Virus record (IMG/VR): IMGVR_UViG_3300046000_007471
Location: 1 to 20,936 of that record
Reading direction: 5' to 3' (one strand)
Source of the DNA: a virus
Length of the DNA stretch: 20,936 nucleotides
The stretch's first letter is position 1. Each line of letters starts with the position of its first letter. Shown here piece after piece: positions 8,801 to 13,896 of this stretch. A program made the translations under genes and the position numbers. The notes beneath the pieces are model-generated. The model was not told the DNA's origin, did not search any database, and worked only from the letters and a program-made list of their open reading frames with translations.

Positions 8801-9691
8801 TTCACGGTTTTAGACACTCCACCACAACCTACAACAGTTACAATTCAAGATATGAAAAATAGAGTTGGTGTAATAGCAAACAAATATCCTGTTAATGGTT
8901 CAAAAATGGCACCAGTTGTTTTTACAACAATGTACTTATGGTCAGGAACAACCACAGGATTTAGTGCGCTCGGAAATAATTTTGCCGGTATTGATATTAA
9001 CCAAGATTGGGTGACTCTTATCCCAACATACTTTACAAGTAAAAAATATTATTGTCTTAAAGGACAGTCCACACTTTTACCTTATGTAACGTTCCAAGAT
9101 GTTAATTCTCAAATTGAATTTTTATTTGCTTTTTTCAATAAAAAAATAAATAATGTAAGTTTACCTAATATTACACCTGAAAGTGTGGCTAAGTTTTGGG
9201 TAGAAAACAAAGATTTTGCGTCTAAATCAAACACTTACTATTCGACATTAGATTCTTCTGTAAGAATTGATATTGAAGCAAAAGTAAAAGAATCTTTAAA
9301 TTTATTCGGTTATTCAAACCCTGTCCCATCGCCAACACCAACCCCTACACCAACACCTTTACCATCTCCGGCAACATTGGTCATTATATCAACATCATCT
9401 CCAACACCTAATACAAGTGATGCTAGTTATATAAACATACAAATGCTTGGGGGTACTTACATTATTATGAAAATAAATGATGTTAATTTTGCGGTTAATA
9501 AAATAGGGACAACAACTTTCAAAGATAATGGTAATAATATCGTTAGTTCTATCCTTACTTCAGGTCCTAATCCACCATCGATATATCAAGTAAATGGACA
9601 GATACCTGGTACTTATTCTATTACTGTAAATTATTACGCCTTTGGTTTACTTAATCCAACAGTTCAACTTTCAGTTAACTTTAATCAGTAA
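2879..9691 (+). CDS. Giant baseplate hub-like protein (gp27/late-control-D-like region, glucosaminidase-like module, beta tip)
   Basis: The frame is uninterrupted for 2270 residues, far longer than T4 gp27 (391) or gp5 (575). About residues 140-245 form a beta-rich domain (ISVRQNTSFLPTITVKMEDV, then PYPLFHLTLKGYYGK). About 245-1600 is a long region I do not recognise. About 1630-1900 looks like a gp27/late-control-D-type hub domain: LLDRASRNVGDIILVD, SLLDIYQTRSYTCDISMMGN, YVPMFSGSYMITTVNHEIGP, ending TIQGVRQP. About 1960-2135 resembles a glucosaminidase fold around N2033-N2034 (NNFAGI), with a later QSTLLPYVTFQDVNSQIEFL segment. Residues 2148-2164 are a Pro/Thr/Ser linker, followed by an 80-residue Ig-like beta domain at the C-terminus. 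Its start overlaps gp53 by 11 bases. It most likely forms the central hub plus a needle or tip at the base of the tail. The hub role is fairly sure, the sub-domain calls less so. Confidence 0.65.
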   Translation: MDDNQENILVDFDVNNIIVVDPNKVVDENGRASERLINHENLVIYANLECKVLPRTKLILGSSNTDNVRTISVAEINFLNPGKKTFLDNSYTDDLTGKDILTGKGTNQSNPNSPTKDLKTDEYYLKQSTTTGTADVKTTDNGLLGIRSISVRQNTSFLPTITVKMEDVRGRALFESGDNSPYASFFNLPYPLFHLTLKGYYGKAIKLPLMLKDFTASFNSETANFDVTCEFITYKFNVLSDISMGNVFATPHMYQSNVETKPKVGGPQTNQPTKNSVVELGYEKIREMYSEYKSKGMIPDDFPEITVVQMKNRIDNFIKNILNSFEQQNLDALTNCSKYQTQVGNFRGEVLIYQGSSWFNRYMDTENAFITNDGQKVYTFKKEYNQTKRQDAKNELKKIVEKYNEILNKNETLGNPGSYTINGDEKKVELGNKVNYNDFSVTDLKVEDFELLETYRQRKKITGDVNQTQLDLFRIELEEENIVSNSSIKLEDGQPVLITDYFIFEGLKRFEGIINEMLKSAKDNRNAIEEDLTQALSEQLQNKSNGIGFVPTIRNVLAVLFANGEAFLRLMDDVHTKAWAQKDNKIRKSIIFDAKTNPASSEPSSSGGNAKIPVFPWPQILVSTSGDKGQEYFEVKYPGSPEIIDQTQAYRYDVWPEVEFLEEFIKGLTQRTTSVDYVETSNEESDIKRVSLNAIEYPTSNVIYSNKEETKYFFEIYERILLYSFFSKMGRTNNNTADSSSISNLIAEIEKTNIVQSLGNNNPFLSEKLKNYPYNSSNILEILKQYSNQGVGESWQNFIRGIFNTSYIKNLVENSEFEIFNIGTNKIQFLGRTIDLFKVNNTISIEGEEKLVEYLTGNSKNQKTFDLTDTFPFTNLSWDKTNMAGVSSLDLSSLNLVSNLNLPIPFASIGDFFQTSKVINYNKNLKVISNFSGQTLNSLAPKPFASFNYLSLTTPNLLNQKQEFNISKLNDFYLNRVNKPNQQLPTEGTLLYKNHNGELTDLQTVSILNTPYFINSIQDGVNKFRDYNENPYVASAFLFLNSLPIATLKEKYKTFNEVSNPNATEPQDNIEDLNYIFATLKKYGAIHKLPLAWTLKMGSIWHRYKKYVEKGEDILNTSWSGFSYINNFDPTTNDPTKDYALTLSGGNVDIILEKNSTLGGQQYTTINTGVYPKLINDFNVFYQGYQVFNGYTSSDIQSGITSGVTIFNVPTSNLTFSNGYDLQNLNRVLRITPWSVYVDDISKKYSYLLPSHGSQINQIKDECFVNNLKVTEVTGNTSVYNGSIRLFWAAPNYGYFDVNDIVKPSPSEYMQRILPFTSQQRNFTLQGSQSTYSKIEDIFGVFEKNVLDTFEKKFLDFSKSIYDYKDPLEGSTKSYGNFQMLFTSLMKVPSISDDLSLTNYDRLIFLQNRQIINFGNIIKSFLEYDVLIKFGNPSNFDRNLFYSFSNDVNEIVDPWTWEYYSINTPNALPNTSGVPNLVTSKLNYPNEWKTLETYVGFSQLSGITYTNTGSTITDFFIDFNIAFTEKNIVNFTPIIKIYATQKQTDPNLNPITFKTKMSEFLVSNETFVGKIVNSLFTKLNKELDNIKINPEKNTKTAIEGETPKEQLWDMFKAINDKWIAGNDFKNKTLFEDVLLLDRASRNVGDIILVDIYKLSELIDPQTLNPKTNLLYVVSSILTENRFQMFNVPAYVNFYNVQDATKNPKPRSDGSTQTANDLFGTFLSVDTRNSSTKMVCFYVGKSSEFLDSPKTQTQRKNDTFSLTQVSNHPLVENLSDKKDWDKSNKVVGFNVDIGPQNQGVFTRFSVSQKSATSTAESLQRISEIANQAGNRTVSTQNQSLLDIYQTRSYTCDISMMGNVMIQPMMYFNLRYVPMFSGSYMITTVNHEIGPGKFETTIQGVRQPTFNLPKITDFLMSLRANLVQAIIDKTAQAKQEQTKDSQGNSISNKNKTASDAKKGKKLTEVQACTPIPKYSDFTVLDTPPQPTTVTIQDMKNRVGVIANKYPVNGSKMAPVVFTTMYLWSGTTTGFSALGNNFAGIDINQDWVTLIPTYFTSKKYYCLKGQSTLLPYVTFQDVNSQIEFLFAFFNKKINNVSLPNITPESVAKFWVENKDFASKSNTYYSTLDSSVRIDIEAKVKESLNLFGYSNPVPSPTPTPTPTPLPSPATLVIISTSSPTPNTSDASYINIQMLGGTYIIMKINDVNFAVNKIGTTTFKDNGNNIVSSILTSGPNPPSIYQVNGQIPGTYSITVNYYAFGLLNPTVQLSVNFNQ
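9320..9370 (+). repeat. Pro-Thr/Pro-Ser codon repeat (interdomain linker)
   Basis: This is a low-complexity run of near-identical CCN-ACN codon pairs coding for PVPSPTPTPTPTPLPSP, residues 2148-2164 of the giant hub protein. It marks a flexible or extended linker between the glucosaminidase-like module and the C-terminal beta domain. The repeated hexamers could change copy number by slippage without breaking the frame. Confidence 0.75.
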
Positions 9692-9709
9692 CATTTTGTT
9701 TTATTGATA

Positions 9710-9719
9710 TATTTATAAT
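9710..9719 (+). promoter_or_regulatory. Candidate promoter: TATTTATAAT motif before the 74-residue gene
   Basis: TATTTATA at 9710-9717 ends 14 bases before the ATG at 9732 and contains a perfect TATAAT at 9714-9719. No clear -35 box sits 16-18 bases upstream, although TTTTG lies at 9694-9698. The same octamer occurs before the helicase gene and before gp25. The reverse complement, TATAAATA, equals the T4 late promoter core, but nothing is encoded leftward here. The function is inferred from position and recurrence only. Confidence 0.3.
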
Positions 9720-9731
9720 AAAAAATAGATT

Positions 9732-9956
9732 ATGAATACTAAGTTAATATTAGATAATTATTTAGGTAAAAATACCAGAACCACTGAAAAAGATTTAGGT
9801 GACGGTTCAAAACAAGTTTGTGACTTAGACACAGGTGAGTGTTATGTAATAAGAATGAAAGATGGATTGATTGAAAGAGTAGATAATACATTACAAAGAA
9901 ATAAAAAAATCCAAGTTGAAACAACAACAGGAATTAAACAACTTTTAAATGGATAA
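9732..9956 (+). CDS. Small hypothetical protein, 74 residues
   Basis: I do not recognise this protein. The ATG at 9732 is preceded by an A-rich stretch, and the gene begins 40 bases after the giant hub gene ends. The product is short, charged and soluble-looking, with no signal peptide or membrane segment. The middle has a compact pattern likely to be beta hairpins (DLGDGSKQVCDLDTGECYVI) with two cysteines eight residues apart, followed by a basic segment. Its stop overlaps the start of the next gene by 8 bases, so the two are probably translated together. The clean spacing and overlap support a real gene. Nothing in the sequence tells the role; by location it could be a minor virion or assembly protein. 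Confidence 0.6.
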   Translation: MNTKLILDNYLGKNTRTTEKDLGDGSKQVCDLDTGECYVIRMKDGLIERVDNTLQRNKKIQVETTTGIKQLLNG

Positions 9957-10611
9957 TAAGATGAAAATAGATGATAAAATCATTTCTGAATTAAGGCGTT
10001 ATAATAGTATTAACAAATATATTACTGAACAAGATGCTACTTTACCTCCACCTCCAAATGACGCACCTCCAGTTGATGCGGGTTTAACCCCACCACCTGC
10101 GGATATGGGGGCGACTCCACCACCCGCACCTGTAACAGGGGGTACAACGGTTGATATTGAATCAGACCCTGATGTTGAAAAAATTGGTGATGAAAAAGAT
10201 GGGAACAAAGAAGAACTTGAAATTACTGATTTGGTAACATCACAAAAAAATGCTGAAACAAAACAAGAAGAATACTTCGAATCATTATTCAAACATATTG
10301 AATCGTTAGAAGGAAAACTTTCAGAAATGGATAATATTGTTAATAAATTAAATGATTTAGAAAATAAAATAGAAAAATATAGAGTTAAAACACCTGAAGA
10401 AAAATTAGAATTAAGAAGTTTAGATTCAGGACCTTTTAACCAAAAACTTACAGATTTCTTTGACGATAAACAAGAAGATATGAAAAAAACGGGTAAGAAT
10501 GAATATATCTTAACTCAAGATGAAGTTCAAGATTATTCACCTTTGGAAATTAAAAAAAGTTTTAGAAACTTTGAACAAAATCCTGTTAGTGACTACCAAA
10601 ATATTAAATAA
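9949..10611 (+). CDS. Hypothetical proline-rich, coiled-coil acidic protein, 220 residues
   Basis: No family is recognised. The N-terminal ~27 residues are probably helical and end KYITEQDA. Next comes a proline-rich segment with imperfect repeats (about residues 32-65: LPPPPNDAPP, LTPPPADMGATPPPAPV). An acidic stretch and a probable coiled coil follow at about residues 100-150 (SLFKHIESLEGKLSEM, NKLNDLENKIEKYRV), then a charged C-terminus. An alternative in-frame ATG lies at 9961. ITE-Q fits the (I/L)-x-E rule of T4-type prohead protease sites, which would make the first residues a propeptide, but this is only a hint. The gene overlaps the preceding one by 8 bases and ends just before an intrinsic terminator. 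A structural or assembly role is a guess from composition and context. Confidence 0.65.
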   Translation: MDNKMKIDDKIISELRRYNSINKYITEQDATLPPPPNDAPPVDAGLTPPPADMGATPPPAPVTGGTTVDIESDPDVEKIGDEKDGNKEELEITDLVTSQKNAETKQEEYFESLFKHIESLEGKLSEMDNIVNKLNDLENKIEKYRVKTPEEKLELRSLDSGPFNQKLTDFFDDKQEDMKKTGKNEYILTQDEVQDYSPLEIKKSFRNFEQNPVSDYQNIK

Positions 10612-10612
10612 T

Positions 10613-10638
10613 AAAAACGACCCAAAAGGTCGTTTTTT
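10613..10638 (+). terminator. Intrinsic terminator upstream of gp32
   Basis: A perfect 10-bp stem pairs 10613-10622 (AAAAACGACC) with 10628-10637 (GGTCGTTTTT) around a 5-base loop CAAAA, and ends in a T run (10633-10638). It starts right after the stop codon of the 220-residue gene. It separates the tail-gene transcript from the gp32 promoter 12 bases further on. Confidence 0.88.
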
Positions 10639-10650
10639 GTTCCAAGCAAA

Positions 10651-10679
10651 TTGACTTACATGAAAAACTCTATTATACT
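10651..10679 (+). promoter_or_regulatory. Sigma70-like promoter for gp32
   Basis: TTGACT (10651-10656, 5 of 6 to TTGACA) and TATACT (10674-10679, 5 of 6 to TATAAT) are exactly 17 bases apart. This puts a start near 10686, about 20 bases before the gp32 ATG. It lies between a terminator and gp32, where a promoter is needed. The usual Bacteroidota primary-sigma signal (TTTG / TAnnTTTG) is different, so either the host guess or the sigma usage deserves attention. Confidence 0.6.
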
Positions 10680-10705
10680 TATTAAACAATTAAATTATAT
10701 AAATT

Positions 10706-11554
10706 ATGGCGACAAACAATTCACTAGATGCGGTACTTGCACAGTACGAAATCTCAAAACAGGGGTCTTCTTCTACCTCTAAAATGTCTCAAGACGAAAG
10801 AATGAAAAAATACTTTGCGGCAATTTTAAAAGATAATGAAAAGCAAGGTCAGAAAAAATTAAGAATCCTACCTACAAAAGACGGAACTTCCCCATTCAAA
10901 GAAGTTTGGTATCATGAAATCCAAGTGGATGGTAAATGGCAAAAATTTTACGACCCAGGAAAAAATGATAATGAACGTTCACCATTGAATGAAGTTCATG
11001 AAGAACTTATGTCAACAGGTAAAGACTCTGATAAAGAATTGGCAAAACAATACAAAGCTCGTAAATTCTATATCGTTAAAGTTATTGATAGAGATAATGA
11101 ACAAGATGGCGTTAAGTTTTGGAGATTCAAACACAATTACAAAAACGAAGGAATTCTTGATAAAATTATTCCAATTTGGAGAAATAAAGGTGATATCACT
11201 GACTCAGAAAAAGGTCGAGACATCATACTTGAGTTGACAAAAGCTAAGACACCAAAAGGCGCAACTTATACAGTTATTCAAACAATTATGCACGATGACC
11301 CAACTCCTGTTCACGATAATAAGGAAACTATGGAATCATGGTTAAGTGATGAATTAACTTGGCAAGATGTTTACTCTAAAAAACCTGAAGAATATCTTGA
11401 AGCAATTGCAAGAGGTGAAACCCCACGTTGGGATTCAGACGCAGGTAAATACGTTTATGGAAACTCTACCGAAGAAACTGTTTCATTTGGTGGTAGTAAA
11501 TCAGTAAAAGACCCACAAGAGGATGCTGAACCAGATTCAGATATGCCTTTCTAA
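10706..11554 (+). CDS. gp32: Single-stranded DNA-binding protein, gp32-like
   Basis: gp32 coats single-stranded DNA at the phage fork and in recombination. This 282-residue protein has the T4 gp32 plan (301 residues). A short N-terminal segment (DAVLAQYEISK) would serve cooperativity. The OB-fold core opens with KKLRILPTKDGTSPFKEVWY (compare T4 VIRFLPSKNDEQAPF) and continues with QVDGKWQKFYDPG and RKFYIVKVIDRDNE. An acidic tail closes the protein. Where T4 has its zinc module (H64, C77, C86, C90), the sequence reads SPLNEVHEELMSTG, and the whole protein contains no cysteine, so zinc binding in the T4 manner is impossible. The last residues, DAEPDSDMPF, look like the tip of bacterial SSB (DDDIPF). 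Promoter and terminator flank it, suggesting strong monocistronic expression. The gp32 identity is inferred from these motifs and from the uvsX/gp41 neighbourhood. Confidence 0.85.
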   Translation: MATNNSLDAVLAQYEISKQGSSSTSKMSQDERMKKYFAAILKDNEKQGQKKLRILPTKDGTSPFKEVWYHEIQVDGKWQKFYDPGKNDNERSPLNEVHEELMSTGKDSDKELAKQYKARKFYIVKVIDRDNEQDGVKFWRFKHNYKNEGILDKIIPIWRNKGDITDSEKGRDIILELTKAKTPKGATYTVIQTIMHDDPTPVHDNKETMESWLSDELTWQDVYSKKPEEYLEAIARGETPRWDSDAGKYVYGNSTEETVSFGGSKSVKDPQEDAEPDSDMPF

Positions 11555-11567
11555 TCAAATTCACAAT

Positions 11568-11608
11568 ACATAGACACTGACTATATTTTGGTGTCTATGT
11601 TTTTTTTT
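11568..11608 (+). terminator. Intrinsic terminator after gp32
   Basis: A perfect 10-bp stem pairs 11568-11577 (ACATAGACAC) with 11591-11600 (GTGTCTATGT) over a 13-base loop, followed by nine T (11600-11608). It starts 13 bases after the gp32 stop. The next gene starts only 18 bases past the T run, so downstream genes need read-through or a promoter inside or upstream of the hairpin. Confidence 0.88.
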
Positions 11609-11626
11609 AATACAAAACTTAAAATT

Positions 11627-11872
11627 ATGAAAAAACAAGACCAAATTACAAGAAAAATGTACGATGCTTTATTATTGAAGTATCAATCACAAATGGCCGA
11701 TTCTGAAGCGTCACTATTGGTGTATTTTAATAATCCAGTTGCGATTGGAGAACACCCTCAACATATTGAAGAAATGGATAAATTAGTTGAGAAAATTGCG
11801 AATGCTAAAGATAAGTTAGAAACAATCAGAAATTTTTACAAATACGAATTAGATTTAAATCATGGCAATTAA
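11627..11872 (+). CDS. Small hypothetical protein upstream of uvsX, 81 residues
   Basis: I chose the ATG at 11627 (A-rich lead AAAATT). An in-frame TTG at 11588 would place the start inside the gp32 terminator hairpin, which is implausible. The product is a small, mostly helical, charged protein: KMYDALLLKYQSQMADSEAS, a central VYFNNPVAIGEHPQHIEEM, then a probable helix MDKLVEKIANAKDKLETIRN. The helix-loop-helix look, with 'IGEHPQH' in the turn, suggests a small interaction module. Its 3' end overlaps the start of uvsX by 11 bases, so it belongs to the recombination operon. In T4 this neighbourhood holds loader and mediator proteins (gp59, UvsY, gp33), but I see no sequence match to any of them. 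Confidence 0.7.
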   Translation: MKKQDQITRKMYDALLLKYQSQMADSEASLLVYFNNPVAIGEHPQHIEEMDKLVEKIANAKDKLETIRNFYKYELDLNHGN

Positions 11873-12851
11873 GAAAAAAGAAATTAGTTTATCATCTATA
11901 AAAGATAAGTTTTCAACTAAAACTAAGTACAAACCTGAAAGTTACTATAGTTGTGGTGATGCTTTTATGGAGGCTTGTGGATTACCAGGTCCGATTATGG
12001 GAGGTATCAACATGTTTTTAGGACATTCAAATAGTAGCAAAACAACCGCTATGATTTTAGCAGGCGTTGATGCTCAAAAAAAAGGACATTTACCTGTTTT
12101 TATCATCACAGAAAAAAAATGGAGTTGGTCACACGCAGTTGAGTTGGGATTACAAGCTGAACAAAATTCAGACGGAGAGTGGGACGGAGATTTTATTTTT
12201 AATGATAGTTTTGACTACATAGAACAAGCGACTGATTATATCAATGAATTATTAGATGCTCAAGAGAAAGGTGAATTACCTTATAATTTATTATTCTTAT
12301 GGGATTCCGTTGGTTCAATTCCATGTAAAATGACTTTTGAAGGTAAAGGTGGTAAAATGCACAACGCATCCGCATTGGCGGATAGAATAGGTATGGGAGT
12401 TCACTCAAGAATTTCTAAATCCAAAAAAGAAGAATATCCGTACTATAATACAATGGTGGTTGTTAACCAACCTTGGGTTGATTTACCTGATAACCCTTTT
12501 GGACAACCTGAAATTAAAGCAAAAGGTGGCGAGGCACTTTGGTTGGCGTCATCATTAGTGTTTTTATTTGGTAATCAAAAGAAAGCTGGTATTAACCACA
12601 TTACGGCAACTAAAAATGGTAGAACTGTTAGATATGCGATTAGAACTAAAATATCAATTATCAAAAATCATGTTAATGGTTTAGGGTATAATGATGGTAA
12701 AATAATTGCGGTACCACAAGGATATATTTCAGACACAAAAGAGGCTTTAGAAGAATACAAAAAACAGTACTCAAGTTATTGGAACGCAGTCCTATCAGGA
12801 ACCGGTGAAATTTTACTTGATGAAACTGAAGAAACTGATGTTGAATCGTAA
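11862..12851 (+). CDS. uvsX: UvsX-like RecA-family recombinase
   Basis: UvsX is the phage RecA/Rad51 relative: it forms filaments on single-stranded DNA and drives strand exchange and recombination-dependent replication. The 329-residue protein has a Walker A at G54 (GHSNSSKT, residues 54-61) in which the usual glycine before lysine is serine, a deviation shared in kind with T4 UvsX (GPSKSFKS). Walker B is LLFLWDS with D148. PVFIITEKKWSW matches the strand carrying the catalytic glutamate, and VVVNQPW plus KAKGGEALWLASSLVFL match the RecA-core region towards the DNA-binding loops. The acidic C-terminus (LDETEETDVES) resembles regulatory tails of the family. T4 UvsX is 391 residues, so this is a compact form. 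It overlaps the preceding 81-residue gene and is followed 29 bases later by the 5' nuclease gene. Confidence 0.92.
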   Translation: MAIKKKEISLSSIKDKFSTKTKYKPESYYSCGDAFMEACGLPGPIMGGINMFLGHSNSSKTTAMILAGVDAQKKGHLPVFIITEKKWSWSHAVELGLQAEQNSDGEWDGDFIFNDSFDYIEQATDYINELLDAQEKGELPYNLLFLWDSVGSIPCKMTFEGKGGKMHNASALADRIGMGVHSRISKSKKEEYPYYNTMVVVNQPWVDLPDNPFGQPEIKAKGGEALWLASSLVFLFGNQKKAGINHITATKNGRTVRYAIRTKISIIKNHVNGLGYNDGKIIAVPQGYISDTKEALEEYKKQYSSYWNAVLSGTGEILLDETEETDVES

Positions 12852-12880
12852 AAAAATAGTAACCCTTTAATAAACTCAAA

Positions 12881-13888
12881 GTGCTCAAAACATTATTAGT
12901 TGACGGAAACAACTTATTTAAAATTGGTTTTCACGGTGTAAAAGATTATTACCATAATGGTAAACATATAGGTGCGATATGGCACTTTATGAATACACTA
13001 AGAAGGTTTATTGAAGAACAAAATTTCGATAAAGTAGTCGTATTTTGGGATGGAAATTCTAATTCACTTGAAAGAAAACTACTTTATCCTCAATATAAAG
13101 AAAACCGTAGGTCAGTCTATAATGAAGATAAAGAATATTCTGCTAATTATCAAAAACAAAGAATCAAACAGTATCTTGAAGAAACTTTTGTAAGACAAAT
13201 TATTGTTGACAATAATGAGGCTGACGATTTAATTGCCTTCTATTGTCAAATTTCAATCAATGAACAAAAAACGATATTTTCATCTGATAAAGATTTGACT
13301 CAACTTATTTCTGAACAAGTATCCATTTATTCCCCATCGGCAAAACAAACTTACAAGTACGGTGATAAGATTAAAATTGACCAACATGAATTTCCACACA
13401 TTAATGTAAAAACTTTTAAAATATTATCAGGTGATAAATCAGATAATATCGATGGAATTTATTATTTAGGTGAAAAAACTTTGGTAAAATTATTTCCTGA
13501 AATACTTGAAAAACCAACTTCAGTTACCGATATTTTAAAACGAGCTGAAGAACTTCTAAAAGAAGACAAAGACAACAAAATATTACAAAATTTACTAACT
13601 GGTAAAACAAAAACAGGTGTATACGGAAATGAATTTTTTGAAGTCAACGAAAAAATTGTTGATTTATCAAACCCAATCATTAGTGAACAAGCGAAAGAAA
13701 TCGTTAAATCAAATTATGAAGAAACTTTAGACCCTGAAGGAAGGGGTTATAAGAATCTGATTAAAATGATGATGGAAGACGGATTCTTCAAATTTCTACC
13801 TAAAGGTGACGACGCTTGGGTAAACTTCGTAAAACCATTTTTAAAATTAACTAGAAAAGAAAAAAAGAAATACCAAACAAACAAATAA
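12881..13888 (+). CDS. rnh: 5'-3' exonuclease / flap endonuclease, T4 RNase H-like
   Basis: This enzyme removes RNA primers and 5' flaps from lagging-strand fragments (PIN/FEN superfamily). The 335-residue product, slightly longer than T4 RNase H (305), begins at a GTG that places the first metal-binding aspartate at D8 (LLVDGNNL). Other metal and active-site residues line up: D57 in VVFWDGN, E113-A-D115-D116 in the NNEADDL motif, and D136/D138 in FSSDKDLTQL. The helix-3-turn-helix DNA-binding motif is at 184-189 (GDKSDN, then IDGIYYLGEKT), with the family's usual glycines. Residues 60-100 (ERKLLYPQYKENR) match the helical arch area. It lies between uvsX and the helicase gene, fitting a replication-fork operon. 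No separate promoter is evident in the 29-base gap upstream. Confidence 0.9.
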   Translation: MLKTLLVDGNNLFKIGFHGVKDYYHNGKHIGAIWHFMNTLRRFIEEQNFDKVVVFWDGNSNSLERKLLYPQYKENRRSVYNEDKEYSANYQKQRIKQYLEETFVRQIIVDNNEADDLIAFYCQISINEQKTIFSSDKDLTQLISEQVSIYSPSAKQTYKYGDKIKIDQHEFPHINVKTFKILSGDKSDNIDGIYYLGEKTLVKLFPEILEKPTSVTDILKRAEELLKEDKDNKILQNLLTGKTKTGVYGNEFFEVNEKIVDLSNPIISEQAKEIVKSNYEETLDPEGRGYKNLIKMMMEDGFFKFLPKGDDAWVNFVKPFLKLTRKEKKKYQTNK

Positions 13889-13896
13889 AAAAAAGT

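Noticed and set aside
9999-10292. 97-codon minus-strand frame rich in Gly/Ser/Val
   Set aside because: It mirrors the proline-rich codons of the 220-residue gene on the other strand; no independent evidence.
10698-10705. TATAAATT right before gp32 as a T4-type late promoter
   Set aside because: It abuts the ATG, leaving no room for a -10 element and leader; the TTGACT/TATACT pair upstream has proper spacing.
11588-11590. TTG at 11588 as start of the small gene before uvsX
   Set aside because: It lies in the loop of the gp32 terminator and would add 13 residues encoded by the hairpin and T run; the ATG at 11627 has a normal A-rich lead.
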